Shown here: one piece after another, positions 1 through 9,407 of the stretch
Layout: each line of letters opens with the position of its first letter
Numbering within the stretch: position 1 is the stretch's first letter
Source: Chloroflexota bacterium
GTDB taxonomy: Bacteria; Chloroflexota; Anaerolineae; B4-G1; SLSP01
Length of the DNA: 64,000 nucleotides
NCBI GenBank assembly: GCA_019873645.1
Contig: JAIOAX010000016.1
Coordinates: 39,928-103,927 of the forward strand
Direction: 5' to 3'
Translations under genes and position numbers: made by a program
The notes under the pieces: model-generated
What the model was told of the DNA's origin: nothing
Seen by the model: the letters and a program-made list of their open reading frames with translations, nothing else
The model's database searches: none

Positions 1-356
1 ACCGCGGACGGTTGATTCAAGTGCTCACCAACCTGGTCAGCAACGCCAACAAATACACGCCTGCTGGCGGGACCATTGTGGTTAGCGCTGATGTGTGGAG
101 CAGCAATGGGAAGGATTACGTACGCTGGAGTGTGAAAGACAATGGCATTGGCATGAAGCCAGAAGAACTCAATCGCCTGTTCACCAAGTACTTCCGCGCC
201 AACAATACGGCCGTGCGAAGTGTCCAGGGAACGGGATTAGGGTTGGTGATTACCCGCAGCATCGTCGAGATGCACGGTGGACAAGTCATGGTAGAAAGCG
301 AATATCAAAAGGGAAGCACCTTCAGTTTCATTATTCCCATCCCGGTCGCGGCTTAA
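1..356 (+). CDS. Sensor histidine kinase, C-terminal HATPase_c part (5' truncated by window edge)
   Basis: LTNLVSNANKYTPAGG (N box), DNGIGM (G1), GTGLGLVITRSIVEMHGG (G2) motifs. Confidence 0.93.
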   Translation, partial: RGRLIQVLTNLVSNANKYTPAGGTIVVSADVWSSNGKDYVRWSVKDNGIGMKPEELNRLFTKYFRANNTAVRSVQGTGLGLVITRSIVEMHGGQVMVESEYQKGSTFSFIIPIPVAA

Positions 357-394
357 CACCGCCACTCGCTATTCGTTATTTTCAGGGGGTAGCC

Positions 395-1468
395 ATGCCA
401 AAATATCGCATCCTGGTCATCGAAGACGACGACGACGCGCGGATGATGTACAACATCATGCTGCGCAGTTGGGGCCACGAAGTCGCGGAAGCCACAACCG
501 GCAGAGAAGGTTTGCGCATCGCGCAACAATTGAAGCCCGATTTGATCTTACTGGACATCATGATGCCCGATATTGACGGCTATGAAGTCTGCCGCCAGTT
601 GCGTTCCGATCCGCACTTCAGCACCGTTCCGATCATTTTCTTCAGCGCCCTCGACGCTGTAGACGACCGAATCAAAGGCTATACCATCGGCGGGGACGAT
701 TTCATCACCAAAGGACAGATCGAACATCAAGAACTAGGGGCACGCATCCAGGCGGCGCTGAACCGCGTCCAACGCCTCAAGCTCGAAGCGCACACCCCCC
801 AGGCGGAAAAAGGGAGCGTTTTTGGGTTGTTGTCGCTGCGCGGCGGCGTCGGCGTCAGCACGTTGGCGCTCAACCTGGCCCGGCACGCTGCCCAATGGCG
901 CAACCGCCCGACGATCTTGCTCGATCTGGCCTTTCCGGTCGGCAGCATCGGCCTGTGGAGCGGAATCGAAGGCGCACGCCATAGTCTGGAACTGTTATCG
1001 CGTAGTGCTGCCGACATCACTTTGACGCTGATCCAGAGTTTCAGCCTGCAAGATGTCCACGGCTTCTCCTTCATCCCTACCCCTTCGGTGGTTATGGACC
1101 TCAGCAGTATCCGAATGGAGACGGTACACAGGACAATTGGCATCTTGCGCGAAGCCGGGTATTTCGTTATTATGGATTTGGGGCGAGGCACACTCCCCCT
1201 GATGTGGCACATTCAATCGCAGTGTGATCGGTTAGCCGTCGTAACCTCAGCCGAAACAACCTCGCGCCTCCTGGCAGGCGTCGCATTGAACACCCTGCCC
1301 GGCAAACAAAGGTTGCTCATCTTCAACGATGCCACCAATGCCAAGCCGGTGGATGTTTCGCTGGGGCTGCCGCATACCCCGGATGTGTTTATTCCCTACA
1401 CGCAAAGTTTCCAGGATATGCGCGAACCATCGCCCCTATCACAACTGCTGTCCATTGTCACCGCATGA
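395..1468 (+). CDS. CheY-like receiver fused to a CpaE/MinD-like P-loop domain
   Basis: Receiver motifs (VIEDDDDARMMY, LILLDIMMPDIDGYEVCRQLR) then LRGGVGVSTLALNLARHAAQ deviant Walker A; ATG at 395 preferred over the 95 ORF start. Confidence 0.8.
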   Translation: MPKYRILVIEDDDDARMMYNIMLRSWGHEVAEATTGREGLRIAQQLKPDLILLDIMMPDIDGYEVCRQLRSDPHFSTVPIIFFSALDAVDDRIKGYTIGGDDFITKGQIEHQELGARIQAALNRVQRLKLEAHTPQAEKGSVFGLLSLRGGVGVSTLALNLARHAAQWRNRPTILLDLAFPVGSIGLWSGIEGARHSLELLSRSAADITLTLIQSFSLQDVHGFSFIPTPSVVMDLSSIRMETVHRTIGILREAGYFVIMDLGRGTLPLMWHIQSQCDRLAVVTSAETTSRLLAGVALNTLPGKQRLLIFNDATNAKPVDVSLGLPHTPDVFIPYTQSFQDMREPSPLSQLLSIVTA

Positions 1469-1478
1469 CATGACAGTC

Positions 1479-1592
1479 GTTACGCAGTGCGTTTTTTTAG
1501 ACAGGATTGACAGGATGAAAAAGCCCTTACAAGGCCTTCTTTAATCCTGAAAATCCTGTCAATCCCTGTCAGAAAATAGCAAAGTGCGTAAC
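1479..1592. repeat. Large imperfect palindrome (GTTACGCA...GACAGGATTGACAGGAT...ATCCTGTCAATCCCTGTC...GTGCGTAAC)
   Basis: Inverted arms read directly; right half duplicated at 2033-2072. Confidence 0.8.
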
Positions 1593-1626
1593 TCCTATAT
1601 TTAACTTTCAAGGAGGATAAATAATC

Positions 1627-2025
1627 ATGAGTCATCATACAACCGATCTGCGTTATCAGGAAACCCACGAATGGGCGCGCCGGGAAGACAACGACATCGT
1701 TGTGGGGATCACCGATTACGCCCAAAGCACCCTTTCTGACATCGTCTATGTAGAGTTACCCGAAGTCGGCGCAACTCTTGCCAAAGGCGAGCAATTCGCC
1801 GTCGTCGAGTCGGTCAAGGCCGCCGCCGATGTATATATGCCGATGAGTGGCAAAGTGATCGCTGTAAACAAGGAACTCGAAGACACCCCGGAACTGATCA
1901 ATCAAGATGCCTTCGGCAAGGGATGGATGATCCGCATCAGCCCCACGAACATGGCCGAATGGGATGAGCTTCTCGACCTCGATGGTTACCAAAAGGTTCT
2001 CGAGGAAGAAGAGGCCGCCCACTAA
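1627..2025 (+). CDS. gcvH: Glycine cleavage system H protein
   Basis: Lipoyl-domain motif VESVKAAADVYMPMSGKV; SD AAGGAGG upstream; followed by gcvPA/gcvPB. Confidence 0.96.
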   Translation: MSHHTTDLRYQETHEWARREDNDIVVGITDYAQSTLSDIVYVELPEVGATLAKGEQFAVVESVKAAADVYMPMSGKVIAVNKELEDTPELINQDAFGKGWMIRISPTNMAEWDELLDLDGYQKVLEEEEAAH

Positions 2026-2143
2026 ACATTTTAATCCCTGGCAGAAAATAGCGCAGTGCGTAACTCCTAATATTATTTTCAGCAAATATCAGACAATGTG
2101 CTGATTTGCCGATTTGCTGATTTCATATTTGAGGAGCACCATT

Positions 2144-3517
2144 ATGGTCTATGTACCGCATACGGATGCCGAGCGTCAGGAAATGTTAGCCGCGGTCGGG
2201 GTCAACAAACTGGACGATCTATTCCAGGACATCCCCACAAAATACCGCTATCCCCATCTCGATCTCCCGGAGCCTTTAGCAGAGCTGGAGATCATGCAGG
2301 AACTGCAATTCCTTGCCGCAATGAACGTCAATGCGAACGTTGTCCCTACCTTTCTGGGTGCAGGTGCCTATCGGCATTGGGTGCCCAGCGTGGTGGATTA
2401 CGTCATCAGCCGCGGGGAATTCTACACCGCCTATACCCCCTATCAGGCCGAGGTCAGCCAGGGCACGCTGCAAGCCATCTTTGAATACGAGAGCATGATC
2501 TGCGACCTCACCGGCATGGAGGTTGCCAATGCCAGCCACTACGACGGCGCGACCGCCACTGCCGAAGCGGTGATTCAAGCTTACAACGTCTTTCGCAAAA
2601 AACGCTCCAAGATCGTGATCGCGCCCACCGTCCATCCCCACTACCGGCAAGTCGTCCACACCTACACACAAGGGATGGGATTGAGTATTGTCGGAGGCAA
2701 CGAGCCTACCACCACCCTTGAACAGCTTATCGCGTCGGTAGATGAGAACACGGCCTGCCTGATCCTGCAAACGCCGGACTTTCTGGGCCGGCTGGTCAAC
2801 CTGGAAGGCGTCGCCGAGCAAGTCCACGCACGCGGCAAGGGGACCTTGCTGGCCGTCGTCGTCAACCCCATCAGCCTGGGGCTGCTCAAACCGCCCGGCG
2901 AGTATGGGGCCGACATCGTCCTCGGCGAGGGACAACCGCTGGGGTTGGGACTTAACTTCGGCGGGCCGTATCTGGGCTTCTACGCCACGCGGAATGAATA
3001 CGTTCGCCAAATGGCCGGGCGGCTGGTCGGCAAAACGGTAGATGTCGAAGGCAGAGACGGTTACGTGATGACTCTCACCACCCGCGAACAGCACATCCGC
3101 CGCGACAAAGCCACCTCCAATATTTGCAGCAACGAAGGCTTGATGGCCCTCGCCGCAACCGTCTATATGGCGGCCCTGGGCAAGCACGGCCTGCGCAAGA
3201 TTGCCGAGCTGAACTATCACAAGGCGCACTATGCAGCCGAGGTCATTGACAAGGTACCGGGCTTCTCAGTGGTCAAGACGCATCCCTTCTTCAACGAATT
3301 CGTCGTCCGCTGTCCCGCGCCGGTCGCCGACATCAACCACTTCCTGCTCAACGACATCGAGGAGGTGGAAATCATCGGCGGCTATGATCTGGGACGCGAT
3401 TACCCGGCGCTGCAACAGCACATGTTGGTGGCCGTGACCGAAATGAATTCGCGCCACGAAATTGACCTGTTCGCCGAAGCGCTGCGGGCGTTCCCCGGTG
3501 AAACCCAGGAGGCATAA
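2144..3517 (+). CDS. gcvPA: Glycine dehydrogenase (decarboxylating) subunit 1
   Basis: VPHTDAERQEMLAAVGV start, FLGAGAYRHWVPSVVDYVISRGEFYTAYTPYQAEVSQGTLQ; start chosen after GAGGAG SD. Confidence 0.95.
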   Translation: MVYVPHTDAERQEMLAAVGVNKLDDLFQDIPTKYRYPHLDLPEPLAELEIMQELQFLAAMNVNANVVPTFLGAGAYRHWVPSVVDYVISRGEFYTAYTPYQAEVSQGTLQAIFEYESMICDLTGMEVANASHYDGATATAEAVIQAYNVFRKKRSKIVIAPTVHPHYRQVVHTYTQGMGLSIVGGNEPTTTLEQLIASVDENTACLILQTPDFLGRLVNLEGVAEQVHARGKGTLLAVVVNPISLGLLKPPGEYGADIVLGEGQPLGLGLNFGGPYLGFYATRNEYVRQMAGRLVGKTVDVEGRDGYVMTLTTREQHIRRDKATSNICSNEGLMALAATVYMAALGKHGLRKIAELNYHKAHYAAEVIDKVPGFSVVKTHPFFNEFVVRCPAPVADINHFLLNDIEEVEIIGGYDLGRDYPALQQHMLVAVTEMNSRHEIDLFAEALRAFPGETQEA

Positions 3518-3520
3518 CCC

Positions 3521-4972
3521 ATGAGCGAACCCTTAATCTACGAACTTTCAGCATCAGGACGCGAAGGCGTCAAACCGCCACAACTGGATGTTCCCGAAAG
3601 CCCGCTTCCCAAGACCATGCTACGCGAGGCACTGCCGCTGCCTGAAGTCAGCGAAGTGGATGTGGTGCGGCACTACCTGCGGCTGTCACAACTGAACTAC
3701 GCCATTGATAAGGGCATGTACCCGCTAGGGTCTTGCACGATGAAGTTCAACCCCAAGGTCAACGAAGTTGCCGCACGGCTGGGCGGCTTTACCGGCGTCC
3801 ACCCGTGGCTCGACCCCGAAGCGGCACAGGGCGCGCTGTACATCATGTACTCCGTCCAGGAATACCTCAAGGAAATCGGCGGTTTTGCCGCCGTCTCGCT
3901 GCAACCCGCCGCTGGCGCGCACGGCGAGTTGACAGGCGTGCTCATCATGCGCAAATATCACCTGGATCGCGGCGATACCGCCCGCGATACCATCCTGGTT
4001 CCCGATTCAGCCCATGGGACGAATCCGGCCTCGTCAAGTATGAGCGGCCTGCGCGTGGTGGAAATCCCCTCCGATGCACGCGGCAACATTGACCTGCAGG
4101 CGTTGCGCGCGCAGGTGTGTGAGCGTGTTGTCGGCTTGATGTTCACCAATCCCAACACATTGGGGCTTTTTGAAGAACACACCGAAGAGGTCGCGGACAT
4201 CGTCCACAGTTGCGGTGGACTGGTCTATGGGGACGGTGCGAACATGAACGCGCTGGCCGGTATCATGCGCCCTGGCGATGCCGGAATTGACGTGATGCAC
4301 TTCAACCTGCACAAGACTTTCAGCACGCCGCACGGCGGCGGCGGGCCGGGAAGTGGGCCGGTAGGCGTGGCGGCGCATTTGGCGGACTACCTCCCCGCGC
4401 CCATCGTGGCCCTTGACCCGGATTCATCTCCCGATGAAGACCCCTTCTTTATCTTCTACGATCCGCCAAAATCCATCGGGCGGGTCAAGGCCTTCTGGGG
4501 ACAGTTCGGCGTCATCGTGCGCGCTTACACGTACATGCGCATGTTGGGTGAAACAGGTCTGCGGCAGGCTGCCGAACATGCGGTCCTCAACGCCAACTAC
4601 CTGCTCAGCCGTATCAAGGGCGTGTATCCCCTGCCTTACGACCGCATCTGCAAACACGAGTTTGTCGTCGAAGGCCGCTTCAAGGACGCGCCCGACGTCC
4701 ACGCCCTCGACATCGCCAAGCGTCTCATTGATTACGGCGTCCATCCTCCCACGAACTACTTCCCGCTCATCGTGCCCGAGGCACTGATGATCGAACCGAC
4801 CGAGACCGAGAGCAAGCAATCGCTGGACAACTACGCCGACATCCTGCTCAAAATCGCCGCCGAAGCACGTGAGAACCCGCAACTGCTGCATGAAGCGCCA
4901 CACAACGCGCCCGTGCGGCGGCTGGATGAGGTCAGGGCAGCCCGCAACCCGGTGCTGCGCTACGCGCATTAG
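3521..4972 (+). CDS. gcvPB: Glycine dehydrogenase (decarboxylating) subunit 2
   Basis: PLGSCTMKFNPKVNE, DGANMNALAGIMRPGDAGIDVMHFNLHKTFSTPHGGGGPGSGPVGV PLP-lysine region. Confidence 0.96.
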   Translation: MSEPLIYELSASGREGVKPPQLDVPESPLPKTMLREALPLPEVSEVDVVRHYLRLSQLNYAIDKGMYPLGSCTMKFNPKVNEVAARLGGFTGVHPWLDPEAAQGALYIMYSVQEYLKEIGGFAAVSLQPAAGAHGELTGVLIMRKYHLDRGDTARDTILVPDSAHGTNPASSSMSGLRVVEIPSDARGNIDLQALRAQVCERVVGLMFTNPNTLGLFEEHTEEVADIVHSCGGLVYGDGANMNALAGIMRPGDAGIDVMHFNLHKTFSTPHGGGGPGSGPVGVAAHLADYLPAPIVALDPDSSPDEDPFFIFYDPPKSIGRVKAFWGQFGVIVRAYTYMRMLGETGLRQAAEHAVLNANYLLSRIKGVYPLPYDRICKHEFVVEGRFKDAPDVHALDIAKRLIDYGVHPPTNYFPLIVPEALMIEPTETESKQSLDNYADILLKIAAEARENPQLLHEAPHNAPVRRLDEVRAARNPVLRYAH

Positions 4973-5040
4973 CAGGTGCGGTGCCACTCAAGGCGTTTTT
5001 AGCCTGCGCCCCCGCCTTTGAGGATGAAAGAGCATATAGC

Positions 5041-5077
5041 GGGGGATTTTGGGCGGCTTCGCCGCCCAAAATCCCCC
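5041..5077. repeat. Dispersed hairpin repeat GGGGGATTTTGGGCGGC-TTC-GCCGCCCAAAATCCCCC (copy 1)
   Basis: Perfect inverted repeat; copies at 33908 and 40728. Confidence 0.85.
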
Positions 5078-5166
5078 TTTGAGAAATTCCCCTGATGCCA
5101 AAGTCACGCGGATTTGTTCTTCCCCTCCGGTCATGGTATAATTGAGCGCAGTTTTGCGGAGGGGAG

Positions 5167-5955
5167 ATGAGCGAATCGGAGGATACCGATAACCGCACAC
5201 CGGACGTCGAAGCCATCCTAAACGAAGCGCAGCGCCGTATTCAAGAACGGATGCAGCAAGAGATTCCGCCGGGGCAACGCGCATGGGTAGATACGTTAAA
5301 CCGCTTCGTTTTCTGGTTGGCGCGTCACTGGCTGGCTCTGTTCAACACCCTGACGGCTTTGTTCCTCGGCGGGGCGGTACTGGCGCCGGTGGCGTTCCAA
5401 ATCGGCCTGCCCGGTCTGGCAAACCTGTTGTACGCTTTTTACCGTCCGCTATGTCATCAATACCCTTTCCGCTCCTGGTTTCTCTTCGGGCCGCAGCTTG
5501 CCTATCCACTCCTGGAACCCGTCAGCGTAGCCGAAATGAACGCGCTGCGTCTGTTTACAGGCGATGTATCCACGGGCTACAAGATCGCGCTGTGCCAGCG
5601 CGATGTCGCCATTTACGGATGCATGCTCCTGGGCGGACTGGCCTACGCCATACTGCGGGATAAACGGGAAATACGCCCCTGGCCAATGTGGCGTTACTTT
5701 ATCTTTGGCATCCTGCCGATGCTGCTTGACGGCGGTATCCAATGGCTTTCCTATGTCGTATGGGTGCTGCTTCCCGGTCTTATCCCCACCCCCTTCGAGA
5801 CGACGCCTTTGATGCGCACCCTCACCGGTGCGCTGTTCGGAGCAGGGCTTGTCGCCATCGCCTATCCCCACCTGAATGCCTATTTCGAGGATGTGTATCA
5901 TACGCTGGAACGCAAACTCGACACAACAAACTTATCTCTGGAGGCTACTGTATGA
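5167..5955 (+). CDS. DUF2085-type integral membrane protein
   Basis: Multi-TM; LLYAFYRPLCHQYPFRSWFLFG motif typical of DUF2085. Confidence 0.75.
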   Translation: MSESEDTDNRTPDVEAILNEAQRRIQERMQQEIPPGQRAWVDTLNRFVFWLARHWLALFNTLTALFLGGAVLAPVAFQIGLPGLANLLYAFYRPLCHQYPFRSWFLFGPQLAYPLLEPVSVAEMNALRLFTGDVSTGYKIALCQRDVAIYGCMLLGGLAYAILRDKREIRPWPMWRYFIFGILPMLLDGGIQWLSYVVWVLLPGLIPTPFETTPLMRTLTGALFGAGLVAIAYPHLNAYFEDVYHTLERKLDTTNLSLEATV

Positions 5956-6782
5956 CACCACCTGTTGGTCCAATCCTGTTCCAAATCGGTCCGATTGGCG
6001 TGCACTGGTACGGCGTCCTGATCGTCACCGGCATCATCCTGGGCGCAAACGTTGCCGCGTACCTGGCAAAGCGCGCCGATCAAGACCCGGAGATTATCTG
6101 GGACATGCTGGTCATCGTCGTGCTGCTGGCAATCATCGGCGCGCGCGTCTACCACGTGTTCTCGCAACCCAGCGACGGCTTACTCGGCTGGAACTACTAC
6201 AAAGAGCATCCACTGGAGGCGCTCTACATCTGGAATGGCGGGCTGGGCATCTACGGCGCCGTCATCGGCGGGGCGCTCGGCGTGATCCTCTTCTGCTTGA
6301 AGCGCGGCCTGCGCCCCCTCGAATGGCTCGACTTCGCCGCGCCAGGGGCGGCGATCGGGCAATCCATCGGCCGATGGGGCAATTTCGTCAACATCGAGCT
6401 GTATGGCCCACCCACGACCCTGCCCTGGGGACTACGCGTCCCGGCATCGCAGCGCATTCCACCTTACACAAATTTGATTCAGTACCCGGAGACAACGCTC
6501 TTCCATCCCACCTTCCTGTACGAATCGCTGGCGGCGCTGGCCTTGTGTCTGCTGCTGATGTGGATTGCCACGCGCTTCCGCACCAGACTGCTGGAAGGCG
6601 ATCTGCTGATAGCCTATTTGATGGGCTATGCCGTCATCCGTTTCTTCACCGAGATGCTGCGCCCCGACGCCTGGATGATCGGCAACATAGCTACGGCGCA
6701 ATTGATTGCGATCATCTTCTTCATCGCCGGCGCGGCTTTCCTGCTGGTGCGCCACCTGTGGCTGCCGCGCAAAACAGCATAG
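5952..6782 (+). CDS. lgt: Prolipoprotein diacylglyceryl transferase
   Basis: Signature IGRWGNFVNIELYG; ATGA overlap with the upstream gene. Confidence 0.95.
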   Translation: MTPPVGPILFQIGPIGVHWYGVLIVTGIILGANVAAYLAKRADQDPEIIWDMLVIVVLLAIIGARVYHVFSQPSDGLLGWNYYKEHPLEALYIWNGGLGIYGAVIGGALGVILFCLKRGLRPLEWLDFAAPGAAIGQSIGRWGNFVNIELYGPPTTLPWGLRVPASQRIPPYTNLIQYPETTLFHPTFLYESLAALALCLLLMWIATRFRTRLLEGDLLIAYLMGYAVIRFFTEMLRPDAWMIGNIATAQLIAIIFFIAGAAFLLVRHLWLPRKTA

Positions 6783-6863
6783 TTACGAAGGACTTGCTGC
6801 TTGCGCGAAGGTGGGCTGCCAACTTATCCCCCAAGCGCTGCAGCAATTACAAGAAAAACTCTT

Positions 6864-6931
6864 ACCACGAATCCTCATGAATCTACACCAATTTTGCTGT
6901 CCATTCGTGAAGATTTGTGTAGATTCGTGGT
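6864..6931. repeat. CCACGAAT...ATTCGTGG dispersed palindromic repeat (copy 1)
   Basis: ACCACGAATCC...TAGATTCGTGGT; related copies at 32412-32476 and 61117-61181. Confidence 0.85.
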
Positions 6932-6952
6932 TTATTTTCCTGGGGAGGTGGA

Positions 6953-7654
6953 GTGGACATGCCCTGGACAGACGCGCTGTTACGCTTTCAAGAGATTGAC
7001 CTGGAATTGCAACAGATCAACCGCCGACTGACCGAGATCGCGGCCCGCCTCCACGACGAATCCGAACTTTCACAGGCACGCCAGCGCGCCGAACAAACGG
7101 CCCAGCAAGCCCGCACGGCCGGAAAAACGCAGAAAGACATCGAGTTTGAGCTGCAGAGGGTGCAGGCCGACCTGCAACAAACCGAGCAGCGTCTCTACAA
7201 TGGCAGCGTCACCAATCCCCGGCAACTGGAAGATTTGCAGGCCAAGTCGCAATCCTTGCGCCGCCGCATCGCCAAACTTGAGGACGACCTGCTCGAAGCC
7301 ATGGTGGCCCGTGAAGAAGCCGACACTGACGCGGAGGCCGCCGCAACGCATCTGCAAGAGGTCAGCGCCCGGCGGGCAACGCTCTGTCAGGCGCTCACCG
7401 CCGAACGAGACACTTTGCAAACGCGCGAACAGGGGCTGCACCAGGAAGCCCAACACGTCCAGGAACGCATCCCGCCTAACATTCTCGATACCTATCACTA
7501 CCTGCGCAGCCGCACCGGCGGCATCCCCGTAGCGCGCTTGAACGGCGAAATCTGTGGCATGTGCGGGGTAGAAGTCCTGAAGCCCACACAGCGCAAGGTT
7601 AAGAATGGAGAAGAGGCTTATTGTGATGGCTGCCGACGCTTGCTGGTTGCATAA
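6953..7654 (+). CDS. Coiled-coil zinc-ribbon protein (DUF164/CT398-like)
   Basis: Long coiled coil, C-terminal CGMCG...YCDGCRRLL zinc ribbon. Confidence 0.8.
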   Translation: MDMPWTDALLRFQEIDLELQQINRRLTEIAARLHDESELSQARQRAEQTAQQARTAGKTQKDIEFELQRVQADLQQTEQRLYNGSVTNPRQLEDLQAKSQSLRRRIAKLEDDLLEAMVAREEADTDAEAAATHLQEVSARRATLCQALTAERDTLQTREQGLHQEAQHVQERIPPNILDTYHYLRSRTGGIPVARLNGEICGMCGVEVLKPTQRKVKNGEEAYCDGCRRLLVA

Positions 7655-7666
7655 GTTGCCATAAAC

Positions 7667-7698
7667 AGAGACACGCCCCTGGGCAGGGGCGTGTCTCT
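7667..7698. terminator. Strong 15-bp stem AGAGACACGCCCCTG/CAGGGGCGTGTCTCT
   Basis: Perfect inverted repeat just after a stop codon; no T-tract, so possibly a REP-like element rather than an intrinsic terminator. Confidence 0.5.
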
Positions 7699-7846
7699 AC
7701 GAAAGGAGGGTAACCAATCTCATTTAGCAAGGAGGGCGGGGCTCCTTACTAAATGTTAACCATATTATACATTCTTACCAAATTCTAGCAATAGGAAAAA
7801 AGTACTATTTCTTCCGTATCATTTGTCATACCGTCGTGAACCGAAA

Positions 7847-9376
7847 ATGAAAACCGGGGTACGGTCACATATTCCCCATATTTCCATCGAACATCTCTGG
7901 GGACTGGTAGTCATTGCGGGTATCTTCATCTTCGTGAACACCCACCCTATCCGCCCGCATGATTTCTGGTGGCACATCGCCGCCGGGCGCGAACTGGCGC
8001 GTACCGGACAGATTCCCCAGGTAGATCGTTACTCGCAAATGCTGACCGGCACGCCCTACCCGGCTTACCAGACCTTTTGGCTACCGGAATGGCTATTATA
8101 TCAGCTTTACAGACTCGGCGGCGTGCCGCTCGTCATCTGCTTTCAAAGTATCCTGGTGACCACCACCTACGCCTTAATCCTGGGGCTGGCGCTACGCTGT
8201 TCCGGCAGTTGGCGCGCCGCGGCCTTCGGAACGCTTTTCGCTGCCGCGCTGGGTATCAACGACTGGAATGTACGGCCTCAGACCATTGCTTTCCTCATTG
8301 CGGCTTTGTTCCTGAACGCTATGGATGCCTATCGCCGCCGCCCGCGTGCCTGGTTGCTGTTGATCTTCCCCCTCAGCATGGCGATCTGGGTCAACAGTCA
8401 CGGCACCTTTCCCCTGGGACTGACACTCATCGGATTATGGGGCGCGGAGGAAGCCTGGAACGCCTGGCATACCCGTCGGTGGCGGCCCTTGTGTGCACCG
8501 GTCGTCGCCGCATGCGCCGCAACGCTGGCATGTCTGCTCAACCCACGCGGCATTGGGATAGTGCACTATGTTACTTCGATGACCACCAACCCGGTGATCC
8601 AGAATCTGGTGGTGGAGTGGGCCGCCCCCACCTTTAACACGCTCGGCGGGACGCTGTTCCTGGGAGGCTTGCTGCTCAGCGCCGCCGTTTTGGCGCTCTC
8701 CCCCAAGCGCCCCACCCCCTTCCAGATGCTGGTCTTTCTAATTTTTGGCGCCCTGGGATTGAAAACACTGCGCGGCGCAATCTGGTTTGGCCTGGCACTG
8801 GGTCCGACACTGGCGGAGCATGGGAAAAGAATCGGCGAATGGGTGAATCAGCGAATCGGCGAGTCAGCAAATCTCCCTACTCCCTACTCCCTACTCCCTA
8901 CTCCTTACTCCTTACTCAACGTGCTGCTGGCCAGCATGGTGGTGCTGGGAGCATTGCTGTCCCTACCATGGTTCAAACCCTGGTGGCCACTACCGCCGGA
9001 GAAAGCGGGCTGGCTCTCGGCAGAGACACCCGTCGCCGCAACCGAATTTCTACTCCGAGAACACGTGCCGGGACCGTTATTTCATGATATGGGGTTTGGC
9101 AGTTACCTCATCTGGGCGGCGCAACCGCAGTATCCGGTCTTCGTGGACCCGCGCATTGAACTCTATCCCGCCGAGATGTGGCTGGATTACCTGCGCATTT
9201 CCGCCGCCGCGCCCGGCTGGGAAGAGCGGCTTGAAAGATACGAAATCCGCACGCTGATGCTCAGTTTGCAAGAACAAGCGGGGTTAGTCGCGGCGGCGCG
9301 CGCGTCTGGAGAGTGGAGAGAGGTCTATCGTGACGCCACAAGCATCATCCTGACCTATGCGGGGCTGCCCGATTAA
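7847..9376 (+). CDS. Multi-TM membrane protein (paralogue of the 16766-18337 protein)
   Basis: PHDFWWHIAAGRELARTGQIP shared with PHDLWWHLKIGELIYTTGKIP of the paralogue; C-terminal VFVDPRIELYPAEMWLDYLRIS matches VFIDPRVELYPYAQWQDYLRIS. Confidence 0.75.
   Translation: MKTGVRSHIPHISIEHLWGLVVIAGIFIFVNTHPIRPHDFWWHIAAGRELARTGQIPQVDRYSQMLTGTPYPAYQTFWLPEWLLYQLYRLGGVPLVICFQSILVTTTYALILGLALRCSGSWRAAAFGTLFAAALGINDWNVRPQTIAFLIAALFLNAMDAYRRRPRAWLLLIFPLSMAIWVNSHGTFPLGLTLIGLWGAEEAWNAWHTRRWRPLCAPVVAACAATLACLLNPRGIGIVHYVTSMTTNPVIQNLVVEWAAPTFNTLGGTLFLGGLLLSAAVLALSPKRPTPFQMLVFLIFGALGLKTLRGAIWFGLALGPTLAEHGKRIGEWVNQRIGESANLPTPYSLLPTPYSLLNVLLASMVVLGALLSLPWFKPWWPLPPEKAGWLSAETPVAATEFLLREHVPGPLFHDMGFGSYLIWAAQPQYPVFVDPRIELYPAEMWLDYLRISAAAPGWEERLERYEIRTLMLSLQEQAGLVAAARASGEWREVYRDATSIILTYAGLPD
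8874..8915 (+). repeat. Six heptanucleotide units (TCCCTAC x4, TCCTTAC x2) inside a CDS
   Basis: Direct reading; encodes the 7-aa repeat LPTPYSL-LPTPYSL in frame. Confidence 0.95.
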
Positions 9377-9407
9377 CAACAATCAAGCTACTTTCAACAA
9401 GGAGGCT

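Noticed and set aside
1480-1626. Glycine riboswitch upstream of gcvH
   Set aside because: No tandem aptamer motif; the region is explained by the GACAGGAT palindrome.
2276-3229. Long antisense ORF opposite gcvPA (and similar long antisense ORFs opposite leuS, the hybrid kinase and the 59.9-61.1 kb enolase-superfamily gene)
   Set aside because: Shadow ORFs in GC-rich coding DNA; no SD or recognisable domains.
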